The position numbers and the translations under genes are program-made. A stretch of 64,000 nucleotides of DNA from Siphonodentalium dalli (lineage: Eukaryota; Mollusca; Scaphopoda; Gadilida; Siphonodentaliidae), in the NCBI GenBank assembly GCA_032622095.1, contig CP136067.1:181446556-181510555 (forward strand), in the 5' to 3' direction. Under the pieces are notes generated by a model. That model saw nothing but the letters and a program-made list of their open reading frames with translations. It made no database searches and was not told where the DNA came from. Shown here in pieces: positions 30,640 to 43,342 of the stretch (within the stretch, counting starts at the first letter, position 1; every line of letters starts with the position of its first letter).

Positions 30640-32650
30640 TCTACATGCCGCATGTACTGAGAAGCGAGAGATGAAACACCTCGAACTGAACAGATCTCCG
30701 AAATCACTAGCAGACAATCAACACACAGATATAGTTATATCTGGAGATTTGAATTGCCCAGACATAAAAATAGACTTGGGAAATATGTTGATTAAACTAG
30801 GAGCTGCAGCTGGGAGCTGCGGAAAAAGATGCACAACAAAAACTAGTTGAAATATGTGTTGAACATGGCCTGATGCAGATGCAGAAAGTTCCCACCATAG
30901 GAGACAACCAACAGCAACTAGATCTTGTCATCACAAACAACACAAGATTGACAAGGCCACGAGCACAACACCCGGTATTTCTGGTCATAGTATTGTTATG
31001 ACGGACTGCACCACAAAGCCATACCACACGAAGACAGTATAGAGCGAATTAATTATCTACGTATTCCAAAAAGCAAAGTGGAACGAGATCGCTTATGATA
31101 TCACTCAATTAGCTGGAGATGACCAAACAACTTCATATGACCTATGGCCTATGGGAAACCTTCAAAACCGGAATAATGAAGTCAGTTGACAAACACACAC
31201 CCCTACTGAGAGGTAGAAATCAAAAGCAACTACCATGGGTGACAAAGAAGTTGCAGGAACTCGGTGCACCCGTTAGAGATGCCGCCTTTACCACGGGGGG
31301 GGGGAATCACATGGTTTCGAAGTTGGCGAGTACCACGCATTCAAAATATGCAAACCCACCAAATCATAATATACGAGAAACTGACACAAAACATAGCAGT
31401 TTGACTGTTACGAGCATATGCTGGTTTATTTTTTTAAACAAGTTGATACCTTATTTGTTCGGAAATACTTACATGTAGTGGTTTTCTATATAACATTCTG
31501 ACCAAAGTTGCCAGTCGGATGTACGTGGAATACACCAGTCCATAAATCTTGGAAAATCTTTCGACTGACAACTTTGGTCAGAATGTTAGAGCAAACAAAT
31601 GTGAATTTGGAATAAATGAGGTATCAGCTTATTTGAAAGATAGTATAGCATCTGCTCGTAGCTGTCAAAATACTATGTAATATGTCATAGTTTATTACCC
31701 TTTTTCCTCGGTTCTGGTCGCGATTTAGATCGCCTCGACCATTTTGAACGCGTGATACTCGATCATCAACTCGAAACCACGTGATTCCCCACCGTGTTTA
31801 CAAACGGGCCAATATATCAAAGGATTAACAGGAATATGATAAGTACAAATAGTTCCAGAGTCTGTAGAAAAGTTATCCGCAGTATTGAAACATCCACACA
31901 ACAGCATGCTCAGCGGATTTGAAAAGAAGGTCCCTAAACCATTCTGGTCATCCATTTACATGAAGTCAAAGAAGCAAGGAAACATTGGAGTCTCACCCTC
32001 ACTGAAGAAAGGAGGCCACATAATGGAGGACGTTGTGGGTAAAGCTGATATACTCGAGGAACAATTCCAATCAGTCTTCACCAAATAAAAAAATGACGAC
32101 AATATACCAAACCTGAGTTGAAACATCGACGTATGTTTGAAACTTCACCAATTACATCAAGAATCTGTATACATCAACATAGAAAGGGGTGACCAAATTA
32201 CCAAAAGACGTCAAGCGAGGTAAAGCTCCGGACGGTATCCCAAAATTAATATTGTCCTGAAAACATTTCAAAACATGCACCGTGGCCATAGAACGCCTGG
32301 ACTTATACTACAATCATCCCGACAACTAGAGAGTGGAGACCTATATATGAGGACAGGCTAAGTGCTAGCATCGCACCAGTATACAAAAAAAAGAAGGAAA
32401 TATCCACCAAGCTGAAAACTATACCGACCAGTTTCATTTACATCAGTCTGTTGCAAAATCATGGAGAACAAACATACTATGTCGTCATGTACATGTCCTC
32501 AACCATCTGGAGGAACAAAACATCCTTACCTCCTAAAACCATGGTTCAAGAAGGGTCAATCATCGTGACTCATGCGTTACTCAACTTCCTACAACAACTA
32601 CCGATATACTGACATCCTTCGATAAAGAAATACAAACAGACAGATGTACT
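30640..32650 (+). pseudogene. Degraded CR1-like LINE ORF2 (endonuclease to RT start), copy B
   Basis: The fragment gives DIVISGDLNCPDI (endonuclease, 30730-30765), then EICVEHGLMQMQKVPTIGDN with LDLVITNN (30850-30945). It continues with KSVDKHTPLLRGRNQKQLPW (31165-31225), KKVPKPFWSSIY (31925-31960), GKADILEEQFQSVFTK (32039-32086) and RT-start remnants to 32650. A block at about 31265-31870 does not fit and looks inserted. The 31997-32650 part is the counterpart of 1-598. It is broken by many stops. Confidence 0.8.
31491..31588. repeat. 98-bp foldback
   Basis: It is bounded by TAACATTCTGACCAAAGTTG and its complement, with about 26-bp arms and a non-complementary middle. It lies in the block inserted into the CR1-like remnant. 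Confidence 0.75.
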
Positions 32651-32755
32651 TATATGAGTAGGGTTGTCTGTTCACCACAGGGGCCGCAGGCTCATATGAC
32701 GCCGAATAAAGGCTCCCGACTGGAGCTCAGCTGGTAATTATATATAGAAAGATAA

Positions 32756-32802
32756 TTCCACTGTACCTGTATTGGTTCTTGTGCATGATCCTCACGGATG
32801 TT
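32756..32802. repeat. Single 50-bp minisatellite unit (unexpanded locus)
   Basis: One unit (CCACTGTACCTG to CACGGATGTTT) lies at the place that in copy A holds the 7.3-kb array, with the same left flank (TATATATAGAAAGATAAT). It is probably the ancestral state or a full collapse. Confidence 0.9.
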
Positions 32803-33187
32803 TTAACCCTTTACCCAACAAACCGGCCAAAAACGGCCAAATAAAGCTGCAACAGCCTAAATTATCTTGGGTCTGTCTCAATAAAACCATAAAAATATGG
32901 ATATCATTGGAACCGGCTCCTTGACCACATTGTGATAGTTACAGTTATGCCCTGTGCCAATGCATTCTCTTATATGTGCGAGTCGACCATAGGTCGCCTC
33001 GCATATATAAGAGAATGCATTGGCCTAAAACACTTTTTACCATTTTTTGTTACATTCTTTAACAAATTTATAATTTTTAATGTGTTAAGCCAATGCATTC
33101 TCTTATATATGCGAGGCGACCCATGGTCGACTCGCATATATAAGAGAATGCATTGGCACAGGGCCCTTCTGTTGGGTAAAGGGTTAA
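32803..33187. mobile_element. TTAA-bounded foldback MITE, copy B
   Basis: It runs from TTAACCCTTTACCCAACA to GGGTAAAGGGTTAA with both internal hairpins. It is orthologous in position to 10083-10441. Confidence 0.9.
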
Positions 33188-35144
33188 CACTCGGATTGGG
33201 AATTTAGGACGAGGTGTTGGATGTTAAGTTATCCAGTGCTGTTGTTTGGTTGCGCACACTATCCTCCTCAAGTTTATTCAAATATAGGATAGGCCTTGGA
33301 TGGAAAGTATGTTCAAATTCTACGGATTTCGCCGTTATGATCTCGAATGGCCTTGAGTTGTTAAGCTCGTATTTATCCACTTTTTGATGTTTTGTGGCCT
33401 TCGAAGTTTCGAGCGAATATACTCCTGCCACTGGCAGTGTTCGCGCTGTCGGTAGCCAAATTAGCCAATGGCTAATCTTTTTCGAATTTGGCTAATAAAA
33501 ATTTCATTTGGCTAAACTTTTGGCTAAACTTTTTTTAACCCCAAATGGAGACTGAAAGCATGATTTTTTAGCAAGTGGGTTTTCGTTGTGAACGATCTAG
33601 TCCGAAAACATCGTAAGTGGAAATATATCGCCGACTGTACAAAGGGAAACCCGATCGCGGACAGTACAAAGGAAAACCCGTCACTCTGCACGAAACAGCA
33701 AAAGGTCATTGTTTTACATTTAATCCGCTAATCCTCCATTGTCTGTCTGGTCACTGGCAGGGCAGGGTTTATGAGCACCGATTGTAAGACAATAGCTTAA
33801 TCAGCCAAATCTGAATCCCGACAGATATTTTGTGGCTATTTGTCGTCAATACCGATGCATTCAAAATAATATGCATGATTTTACGACAGATTGTAATTTG
33901 ATAATGGCGTAACAATATTACGTAATTAGTTTCCAGATGTCACTTAGATATTTTCGCAAGGATAATTAATATTTAATGATTTAAAAAAAGATATTGATAT
34001 AAAACAAAAAAATAATGACATTAAAAAGGACAATCCCGGGTTACCCCCCTCCCTCCCAAATCGTTCTTTCACATAAAGATTAATAAATGTTTAATAAATG
34101 ATATATATATAAATATTTTTAATTCAAAATCAGTTAAATTATTGTGTATGTTACCTGTGTCTGTTAGATTTGACGTTTTAGTCATTAATTGTAAACCGAC
34201 CAGAAAACGATGATTTAATTTGGCCATAGTTTTTTTTAATTTGACCAAAAAACATTTGGCTAAAGTTTTTTTCATTTGGCTAATATAATTTTCATTTGGC
34301 TAAACTTTTGGCTAAAGTTTTTTTCGGTCCAGCGCGAACACTGGCCACTGGTGACCTTTGGTTGTAATAGTCCTCTGGAGTCCGTAGCTGGGACAAGTCC
34401 ATTCGTTAACTTATCAAACAGTTATTGTCTCTGGTCTGTCCTTCGATCTTGCAAGGATTTTAAATGATGGTGATGTATCATCTCTGGCATAGCCCCTTCA
34501 TATCTCGAGACGTCGTAGTCGCCAGTGATGAATCTAGCTGTTGTCTCTCTCTCCCTCTCTCTCTCTCTCGATGATGTCAATATCCTTCTTGTCCCACCGA
34601 AAAAGAACATTTTGACGGACTATTAAATTAGCGGGTGTCCGTCCGTCCGCCCATCGTACGTATCAGCTCAAAACACAGGTTCGGTCGGCACATTTTGCCG
34701 TAGTCATGGCCCCTTTTCGACTTAAAATTTGTCGATGTTGGTTTCCTGATGATATCTATACTTTCAGTTATCTTATTGTTTTTAAATTCAACCGAATCTC
34801 TTGACATTTGGTACATGATTCAAATTTCGGAACGCAAATGACAAGTTTGAATTTGGTCACGGTCCATTGAATTTTGTCAGAGTTAAAAAGCCACCTTTTC
34901 GGGGAGGGGGCACGTGGTCAGCGACCTTTTATTTCGATATGGATCCCAAACAACGGCCGCGGATTCCAGTTTGGTCTCAATAAAGTTTCGTAGGTTATGC
35001 TTTTGCATTTTAACGGGGCTCGTCGTAAGTTTCTGCGATAGAATCCAAGTGTTGAATTTTCTTTGTTTGTCATTTTTTTTTATATGGGCTGTCAGTGTCC
35101 ATTTCATGACTTTCGATATTATCAATCCGATGTAAATACCGGTG
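33188..35144 (-). pseudogene. Degraded CR1-like LINE C-terminal part, copy B
   Basis: On the minus strand it shows TDTGIYIGLIISK (near 35120) and a WDPYRNKRS-like stretch (near 34950). After a (GA)n tract come ARFITGDYDVSRYEGAMPEM, HHHHLKSLQDRRTDQ and GLVPA (34390-34560). It is paralogous to 10442-11400. It is interrupted by the hAT-like element (33435-34343) and by an extra block near 34627-34733. Confidence 0.85.
33435..34343. mobile_element. hAT-like non-autonomous DNA transposon
   Basis: This 909-bp element has terminal inverted repeats CAGTGTTCGCGCTG at both ends. It is flanked by a perfect 8-bp duplication GCCACTGG (33427-33434 and 34344-34351). Copy A has the empty site CTCCTGCCACTGGTGACC (about 10690). 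Eight-base duplications with CAGTG ends fit the hAT superfamily. The inside is AT-rich, with ATTTGGCTAA words repeated near both ends. No transposase frame is seen. Confidence 0.93.
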
Positions 35145-36222
35145 TCTGTCACTTGTAGTATTCGGCTGGTTAGTTCGTTGGTGTAAGATGACATTGTATC
35201 TTGTAGTATTCGGCTGGTTAGTTCGTTGGTGTATGATGACATTGTCACTTGTAGTATTCGGCTGGTTAGTTCGTTGGTGTAAGATGACATTGTCACTTGT
35301 AGTATTCGGCTGGTTAGTTCGTTGGTGTATGATGACATTGTCACGTGTAGTATTCGGCTGGTTAGTTCGTTGGTGTATGATGACATTGTCACTTGTAGTA
35401 TTATGCTGGTTAGTTCGTTGGTGTATGATGACATTGTCACGTGTATTATTCGGCTGGTTAGTTCGTTGGTGTAAGATGACATTGTCACTTGTAGTATTCG
35501 GCTGGTTAGTTCGTTGGTGTAAGATGACATTGTCACTTGTAGTATTCGGCTGGTTAGTTCGTTGGTGTATGATGACATTGTCACTTGTAGTATTCGGCTG
35601 GTGAGTTCGTTGGTGTATGATGACATTGTCACTTGTAGTATTCGGCTGGTTAGTTCGTTGGTGTATGATGACATTGTCACTTGTAGTGTTCGGCTGGTTA
35701 GTTCGTTGGTGTAAGATGACATTGTATCTTGTAGTTTTCGGCTGGTTAGTTCGTTGGTGTAAGATGACATTGTCACTTGTAGTATTCGGCTGGTTAGTTC
35801 GTTGGTGTAAGATGACATTGTCACTTGTAGTATTCGGCTGGTTAGTTCGTTGGTGTATGATGACATTGTCACTTGTAGTATTCGGCTGGTTAGTTCGTTG
35901 GTGTATGATGACATTGTCACTTGTAGTATTCGGCTGGTTAGTTCGTTGGTGTATGATGACATTGTCACTACATTGTGTTTTGAGCTGATACGTACGATGG
36001 GCGGACGGACGGACACCCGCTAATTTAATAGTCCGTCAAAATGTTCTTTTTCGGTGGGACAAGAAGGATATTGACATCATCGAGAGAGAGAGAGAGAGGG
36101 AGAGAGAGACAACAGCTAGATTCATCACTGGCGACTACGACGTCTCGAGATATGAAGGGGCTATGCCAGAGATGATACATCACCATCATTTAAAATCCTT
36201 GCAAGATCGAAGGACAGACCAG
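34433..36222. repeat. Inverted duplication of the CR1 flank around a 48-bp array
   Basis: 34433-34677 (SLQDRR region, GA tract, GTCCGTCCGTCCGCCC) reappears in reverse complement at about 35974-36222. Between the arms lie the CR1-like remnant and a block of the 48-bp array. The right arm then joins abruptly to the inverted part of the array. Confidence 0.88.
35145..35970. repeat. 48-bp minisatellite, first block of copy B (about 17 units)
   Basis: These are units of the LINE-derived 48-bp repeat in the same orientation as at 11403. Diagnostic variants (TATTATGCTGG near 35400, TGTATTATTCGG near 35445) recur in the same order about 2.53 kb downstream (near 37929). Confidence 0.95.
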
Positions 36223-37541
36223 AATACTACAAGTGACAATGTCATCATACAGACACACACCAACGAACTAACCAGCCGAATACTACAAGTCATCATACAC
36301 CAACGAACTAACCAGCCGAATACTACAAGTGACAATGTCATCATACAGACACACACCAACGAACTAACCAGCCGAATACTACAAGTGACAATGTCATCAT
36401 ACAGACACACACCAACGAACTAACCAGCCGAATACTACAAGTGACAATGTCATCATACAGACACACACCAACGAACTAACCAGCCGAATACTACAAGTGA
36501 CAATGTCATCATACACCAACGAACTAACCAGCCGAATACTACAAGTGACAATGTCATCTTACACCAACGAACTAACCAGCCGAATACTACAAGTGACAAT
36601 GTCATCTTACACCAACGAACTAACCAGCCGAATAATACACGTGACAATGTCATCTTACACCAACGAACTAACCGCCGAATACTACAAGTGACAATGTCAT
36701 CATACACCAACGAACTAACCAGCCGAATACTACAAGTGACAATGTCATCTTACACCAACGAACTAACCAGCCGAATACTACAAGTGACAATGTCATCATA
36801 CACCAACGAACTAACCAGCCGAATACTACAAGTGACAATGTCAACTTACACCAACGAACTAACCAGCCGAATACTACAAGTGACAATGTCATCATACAGA
36901 CACACACCAACGAACTAACCAGCCGAATACTACAAGTGACAATGTCATCTTACACCAACGAACTAACCAGCCGAATAATACACGTGACAATGTCATCTTA
37001 CACCAACGAACTAACCGCCGAATACTACAAGTGACAATGTCATCATATACCAACGAACTAACCAGCCGAATACTACAAGTGACAATGTCATCTTACACCA
37101 ACGAACTAACCAACCGAATACTACAAGTGACAATGTCATCATACAGACACACACCAACGAACTAACCAGCCGAATACTACAAGTGACAATGTCATCATAC
37201 ACCAACGAACTAACCAGCCGAATACTACAAGTGACAATGTCATCTTACACCAACGAACTAACCAGCCGAATACTACAAGTGACAATGTCATCATACACCA
37301 ACGAACTAACCAGCCGAATACTACAAGTGACAATGTCATCTTACACCAACGAACTAACCAGCCGAATACTACAAGTGACAATGTCATCATACAGACACAC
37401 ACCAACGAACTAACCAGCCGAATACTACAAGTGACAATGTCATCATACACCAACGAACTAACCATCCGAATACTACAAGTGACAATGTCATCATACACCA
37501 ACGAACTAACCAGCCGAATACTACAAGATACAATGTCATCA
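36223..37541. repeat. 48-bp minisatellite, inverted block (about 27 units)
   Basis: The units are in the opposite orientation to the blocks on both sides. Position x in this block pairs with 77367 minus x in 39826-41144. This includes rare variants such as the CAGACACACACC insertions and CCATCCGAAT, with no length change over 1.3 kb. Confidence 0.93.
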
Positions 37542-40500
37542 TATAGTAGTTGGTTGGTTAGTTCGTTGGTGTAAGATGACATTGTCACTTGTAGTATTCG
37601 GCTGGTTAGTTCGTTGGTATATGATGACATTGTCACTTGTAGTATTCGGCGGTTAGTTCGTTGGTGTAAGATGACATTGTCACGTGTATTATTCGGCTGG
37701 TTAGTTCGTTGGTGTATGAGCACTGTCACTTGTAGTATTCGGCTGGTTAGTTCGTTGGTGTATGGTGATATTGTCACTTGTAGTATTCGGCTGGTTAGTT
37801 CGTTGGTGTATGATGACATTGTCACTTGTAGTATTTGGCTGGTTAGTTCGTTGGTGTATGATGACATTGTCACGTGTAGTATTCGGCTGGTTAGTTCGTT
37901 GGTGTATGATGACATTGTCACTTGTAGTATTATGCTGGTTAGTTCGTTGGTGTATGATGACATTGTCACGTGTATTATTCGGCTGGTTAGTTCGTTGGTG
38001 TAAGATGACATTGTCACTTGTAGTATTCGGCTGGTTAGTTCGTTGGTGTAAGATGACATTGTCACTTGTAGTATTCGGCTGGTTAGTTCGTTGGTGTATG
38101 ATGACATTGTCACTTGTAGTATTCGGCTGGTTAGTTCGTTGGTGTATGATGACATTGTCACTTGTAGTATTCGGCTGGTTAGTTCGTTGGTGTATGATGA
38201 CATTGTCACTTGTAGTGTTCGGCTGGTTAGTTCGTTGGTGTATGATGACATTGTCACTTGTAGTATTCGGCTGGTTAGTTCGTTGGTGTATGATGACATT
38301 GTCACTTGTAGTATTCGGCTGGTTAGTTCGTTGGTGTAAGATGACATTGTCACTTGTAGTATTCGGCTGGTTAGTTCGTTGGTGTATGATGACATTGTCA
38401 CTTGTAGTATTCGGCTGGTTAGTTCGTTGGTGTATGATGACATTGTCACTTGTAGTATTCGGCTGGTTAGTTCGTTGGTGTATGATGACATTGTCACTTG
38501 TAGTATTCGGCTGGTTAGTTCGTTGGTGTATGATGACACTGTCACTTGTAGTATTCGGCTGGTTAGTTCGTTGGTGTATGGTGATATTGTCACTTGTAGT
38601 ATTCGGCTGGTTAGTTCGTTGGTGTATGATGACATTGTCACTTGTAGTATTTGGCTGGTTAGTTCGTTGGTGTATGATGACATTGTCACTTGTAGTATTC
38701 GGCTGGTTAGTTCGTTGGTGTATGATGACATTGTCACTTGTAGTATTCGGCTGGTTAGTTCGTTGGTGTATGATGACATTGTCACTTGTAGTATTCGGCT
38801 GGTTAGTTCGTTGGTGTAAGATGACATTGTCACTTGTAGTATTCGGCTGGTTAGTTCGTTGGTGTATGATGACATTGTCACTTGTAGTATTCGGCTGGTT
38901 AGTTCGTTGGTGTATGATGATATTGTCACTTGTAGTATTCGGCTGGTTAGTTCGTTGGTGTATGATGACATTGTCACTTGTAGTATTCGGCTGGTTAGTT
39001 CGTTGGTGTATGATGACATTGTCACTTGTAGTATTCGGCTGGTTAGTTCGTTGGTGTATGATGACATTGTCACTTGTAGTATTCGGCTGGTTAGTTCGTT
39101 GGTGTATGATGACATTGTCACTTGTAGTATTCGGCTGGTTAGTTCGTTGGTGTATGATGACATTGTCACTTGTAGTATTCGGCGGTTAGTTCATTGGTGT
39201 ATGATGACATTGTCACTTGTAGTATTCGGCTGGTTAGTTCGTTGGTGTATGATGACATTGTCACTTGTAGTATTCGGCTGGTTAGTTCGTTGGTGTATGA
39301 TGACATTGTCACTTGTAGTATTCGGCTGGTTAGTTCGTTGGTGCATGATGACACTGTCACTTGTAGTATTCGGCTGGTTAGTTCGTTGGTGTATGATGAC
39401 ATTGTCACTTGTAGTATTCGGCTGGTTAGTTCGTTGGGGTATGATGACATTGTCACTTGTAGTATTCGGCTGGTTAGTTCGTTGGTGTAAGATGACATTG
39501 TCACTTGTAGTATTCGGCTGGTTAGTTCGTTGGTGTAAGATGACATTGTCGCTTGTAGTATTCGGCTGGTTAGTTCGTTGGTGTAAGATGACATTGTCAC
39601 TTGTAGTATTCGGCTGGTTAGTTCGTTGGTGTAAGATGACATTGTCACTTGTAGTATTCGGCTGGTTAGTTCGTTGGTGTATGATGACATTGTCACTTGT
39701 AGTATTCGGCTGGTTAGTTCGTTGGTGTATGATGACATTGTCACTTGTAGTATTCGGCTGGTTAGTTCGTTGGTGTAAGATGACATTGTCACTTGTAGTA
39801 TTCGGCTGGTTAGTTCGTTGGTATATGATGACATTGTATCTTGTAGTATTCGGCTGGTTAGTTCGTTGGTGTATGATGACATTGTCACTTGTAGTATTCG
39901 GATGGTTAGTTCGTTGGTGTATGATGACATTGTCACTTGTAGTATTCGGCTGGTTAGTTCGTTGGTGTGTGTCTGTATGATGACATTGTCACTTGTAGTA
40001 TTCGGCTGGTTAGTTCGTTGGTGTAAGATGACATTGTCACTTGTAGTATTCGGCTGGTTAGTTCGTTGGTGTATGATGACATTGTCACTTGTAGTATTCG
40101 GCTGGTTAGTTCGTTGGTGTAAGATGACATTGTCACTTGTAGTATTCGGCTGGTTAGTTCGTTGGTGTATGATGACATTGTCACTTGTAGTATTCGGCTG
40201 GTTAGTTCGTTGGTGTGTGTCTGTATGATGACATTGTCACTTGTAGTATTCGGTTGGTTAGTTCGTTGGTGTAAGATGACATTGTCACTTGTAGTATTCG
40301 GCTGGTTAGTTCGTTGGTATATGATGACATTGTCACTTGTAGTATTCGGCGGTTAGTTCGTTGGTGTAAGATGACATTGTCACGTGTATTATTCGGCTGG
40401 TTAGTTCGTTGGTGTAAGATGACATTGTCACTTGTAGTATTCGGCTGGTTAGTTCGTTGGTGTGTGTCTGTATGATGACATTGTCACTTGTAGTATTCGG

Positions 40501-41440
40501 CTGGTTAGTTCGTTGGTGTAAGTTGACATTGTCACTTGTAGTATTCGGCTGGTTAGTTCGTTGGTGTATGATGACATTGTCACTTGTAGTATTCGGCTGG
40601 TTAGTTCGTTGGTGTAAGATGACATTGTCACTTGTAGTATTCGGCTGGTTAGTTCGTTGGTGTATGATGACATTGTCACTTGTAGTATTCGGCGGTTAGT
40701 TCGTTGGTGTAAGATGACATTGTCACGTGTATTATTCGGCTGGTTAGTTCGTTGGTGTAAGATGACATTGTCACTTGTAGTATTCGGCTGGTTAGTTCGT
40801 TGGTGTAAGATGACATTGTCACTTGTAGTATTCGGCTGGTTAGTTCGTTGGTGTATGATGACATTGTCACTTGTAGTATTCGGCTGGTTAGTTCGTTGGT
40901 GTGTGTCTGTATGATGACATTGTCACTTGTAGTATTCGGCTGGTTAGTTCGTTGGTGTGTGTCTGTATGATGACATTGTCACTTGTAGTATTCGGCTGGT
41001 TAGTTCGTTGGTGTGTGTCTGTATGATGACATTGTCACTTGTAGTATTCGGCTGGTTAGTTCGTTGGTGTATGATGACTTGTAGTATTCGGCTGGTTAGT
41101 TCGTTGGTGTGTGTCTGTATGATGACATTGTCACTTGTAGTATTCGGCTGGTTAGTTCGTTGGTGTGTGTCTGTATGATGACATTGTCACTTGTAGTATT
41201 CGGCTGGTTAGTTCGTTGGTGTATGCTGACTTGTAGTATTCGGCTGGTTAGTTCGTTGGTGTGTGTCTGTATGATGACATTGTCACTTGTAGTATTCGGC
41301 TGGTTAGTTCGTTGGTGTGTGTCTGTATGATGACATTGTCACTTGTAGTATTCGGCTGGTTAGTTCGTTGGTGTGTGTCTGTATGATGACATTGTCACTT
41401 GTAGTATTCGGCTGGTTAGTTCTTTGGTGTAAGATGACAT
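37542..41440. repeat. 48-bp minisatellite, main block (about 80 units)
   Basis: The orientation is that of the first block. A higher-order step of 816 bp (17 units) is visible from repeated rare variants: TATGGTGATATTG near 37761 and 38577, TATTTGGCTGG near 37832 and 38648. Near the right end many units carry GTGTGTGTCTGTATG, and two are shortened. Long open frames in several phases (up to 676 codons) are by-products of a 48-bp unit that lacks stops, not genes. Confidence 0.95.
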
Positions 41441-41849
41441 TGACTTTTGTTGACATTATGTAGAATTTTAGCGCACGCCCCATTTTGTTACCCAATTCTC
41501 CAGGTTGTGTAGGTCTTTTGTGATGATACTTGGTCGTCGATAAGATAAGATAAGATAAGATAATGATTTATTGGCAAAAAACATCCACACGAGGACAGTT
41601 TGCTAAAACAATGGATAATGGTATATACAAAACATGTGATAATAGAGTATACAAGAACAAAATTACAAAATATGCTATATAAGATGTACAAGGAATCTCG
41701 AAGAATATCGATGGTGAATATATTTTTGTGTAGCAAGGAGTCGTCCGCGAAAAGAGGTACTTGTGCCTTCAAACACTCCGGGGGGGGGGGGTCATTTACA
41801 TGCATATGACACATATGGTGGTCCCAACACTGATGATTTCCCTTCAAAA
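41441..41849 (-). pseudogene. CR1-like LINE RT part, copy B (before the TIR element)
   Basis: This matches 11651-11890. On the minus strand it includes the active-site region LFADDSLLHKNIFTID, split by a small insertion at 41542-41707. It ends where the 6.8-kb element begins and continues at 48662. A poly-G near 41781-41790 also occurs at 11819-11830. Confidence 0.8.
41542..41707 (-). mobile_element. Short LINE/SINE 3' end with (TCTTA)n tail
   Basis: About 166 bp here are absent from copy A. The flanks share TCGAT (41537-41541 and 41708-41712). On the minus strand the insert ends GCCAATAAATCATTATC followed by TCTTA repeats, the look of a 5'-truncated retroposon tail. Confidence 0.75.
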
Positions 41850-41969
41850 CACTGTGGAGGATCCGCTCCTCGAAATCTCATTCTGCCCGAGCAAATTCCG
41901 ATTCCGTTGTGAGTTTTTCCGCCTGTCGACCGAGCAAATTTCAAATTTACCAGCCGAAAAAACGTAAAA

Positions 41970-42950
41970 ACACAGATATAATGCAAGTTTAATAACATAT
42001 TATGTTAACATTTACCCCTAGCTTCAACCGGGACATGTTCGCCTATAATTTTGTTGCCTATAAAGCCATCAAAATGCTGTAATCGGTGATTTATGTTTTC
42101 GCTCTGATCCCCGCCCTCCATTGGACGGCCCTTAGCTTTTGTCTTCAAAATGATGATGACAGTATTAAAGGGGTATGCATTCAGACTCTTTATGCAGTAC
42201 ATTTTCGGATAATGTTATCAAATGTTATCAATGTCTTCATTTTCATTTTCCTACGTCAGTTTCGCGCCGGAAGTAGCACATTCTACTTTGAAATTATGCT
42301 GAGCGATCGATATATCGATAAGCAGTGCAAACAAGAAAACCATAGTCAGAAATGGTAACGCCACCAAGATTATGGTATTACATATAAATAGAAATTATAA
42401 AAAATACATAAAATATTTTGATAACAATTGCGTTTAAACAAGTAATCCTTCAAATTATTACTAACAAAGTAAACGACTGTGTGGTCATTCAACAGATTAT
42501 AAAGACTTGGACATAGTATACTGTAAATACTAAAATTTAAATGAAATAATTAAAAGATAAAATTTAGCAAGTAGTAAAAGTTAAATTTTCTCATTTTTGT
42601 TTTGGTTAAATAAAGCAATAATTTAAATGTAACATTTGGTTTTAAAAAAATGATTGACCGTGGCTCTTCCAATAATTGCGCGACTGACCTGGTCAATTGT
42701 TCTTAAGAAGTTGTTTTGATAATTACTATGGAGGGAAATAGTTGTGGCTGTGGCTTCGCAAGTAATTACCTTGGTGACGTGATGTTAACAAATATGAACT
42801 CCAGTTAACCAAGGACGCTTCATACCAAATATAAGGTGAATTATTAATTCTTTAGAAGTTGTTTTAAGATTTACTATGGAGGGAAAGGATTGTGGTGCTG
42901 GCTTCGCAACTATTTGACCTCATTGTAACAAATATAAATATTAGTCACTC
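41970..42950. other. Interior of the TIR element, no gene recognised
   Basis: AT-rich. It holds a diverged direct repeat, AGAAGTTGTTTT with ACTATGGAGGGAAA and GGCTTCGCAA, at 42705-42765 and 42855-42915. A 90-codon open frame (42086-42358) is not recognisable. Confidence 0.45.
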
Positions 42951-43342
42951 AGGCAATAGATGTATCTATTCTGTATATTAACTTATTGGGTCTTACGTGT
43001 CTTGAGATGTCTAAATAGTTTTCGATGGACAGATCGCGCAAGGGACCCACGCCAATCTTCTCTGTTGGGATTCCAATTGTTGGCTCATTAAATAGGCACA
43101 TATGCTTAAGATACAGTCGCACGCTCCCGTAAGTCGGGTTTTGGATCACAGTTAATGCAAATATCATTGAAATAATCGGTGTCCCCCAATAAACATCCAT
43201 ATATTGAATATACATGTTTTGGAGCAGAATTAGGCAGTCCATATTGGACGCCATCATGGAATTTATTTTGTTTTGATTTTCACACATAATTATTAGTTAT
43301 ATGGATGGAGTTCTCATTAAACCTCACATCCTTGTATTGGTT

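Noticed and set aside
37139-39169. A 676-codon open frame on the minus strand and 475- and 373-codon frames on + in the same array
   Set aside because: They are repeats of a 48-bp unit that has no stop in several phases on both strands. They overlap each other and lie within a minisatellite derived from a dead LINE.
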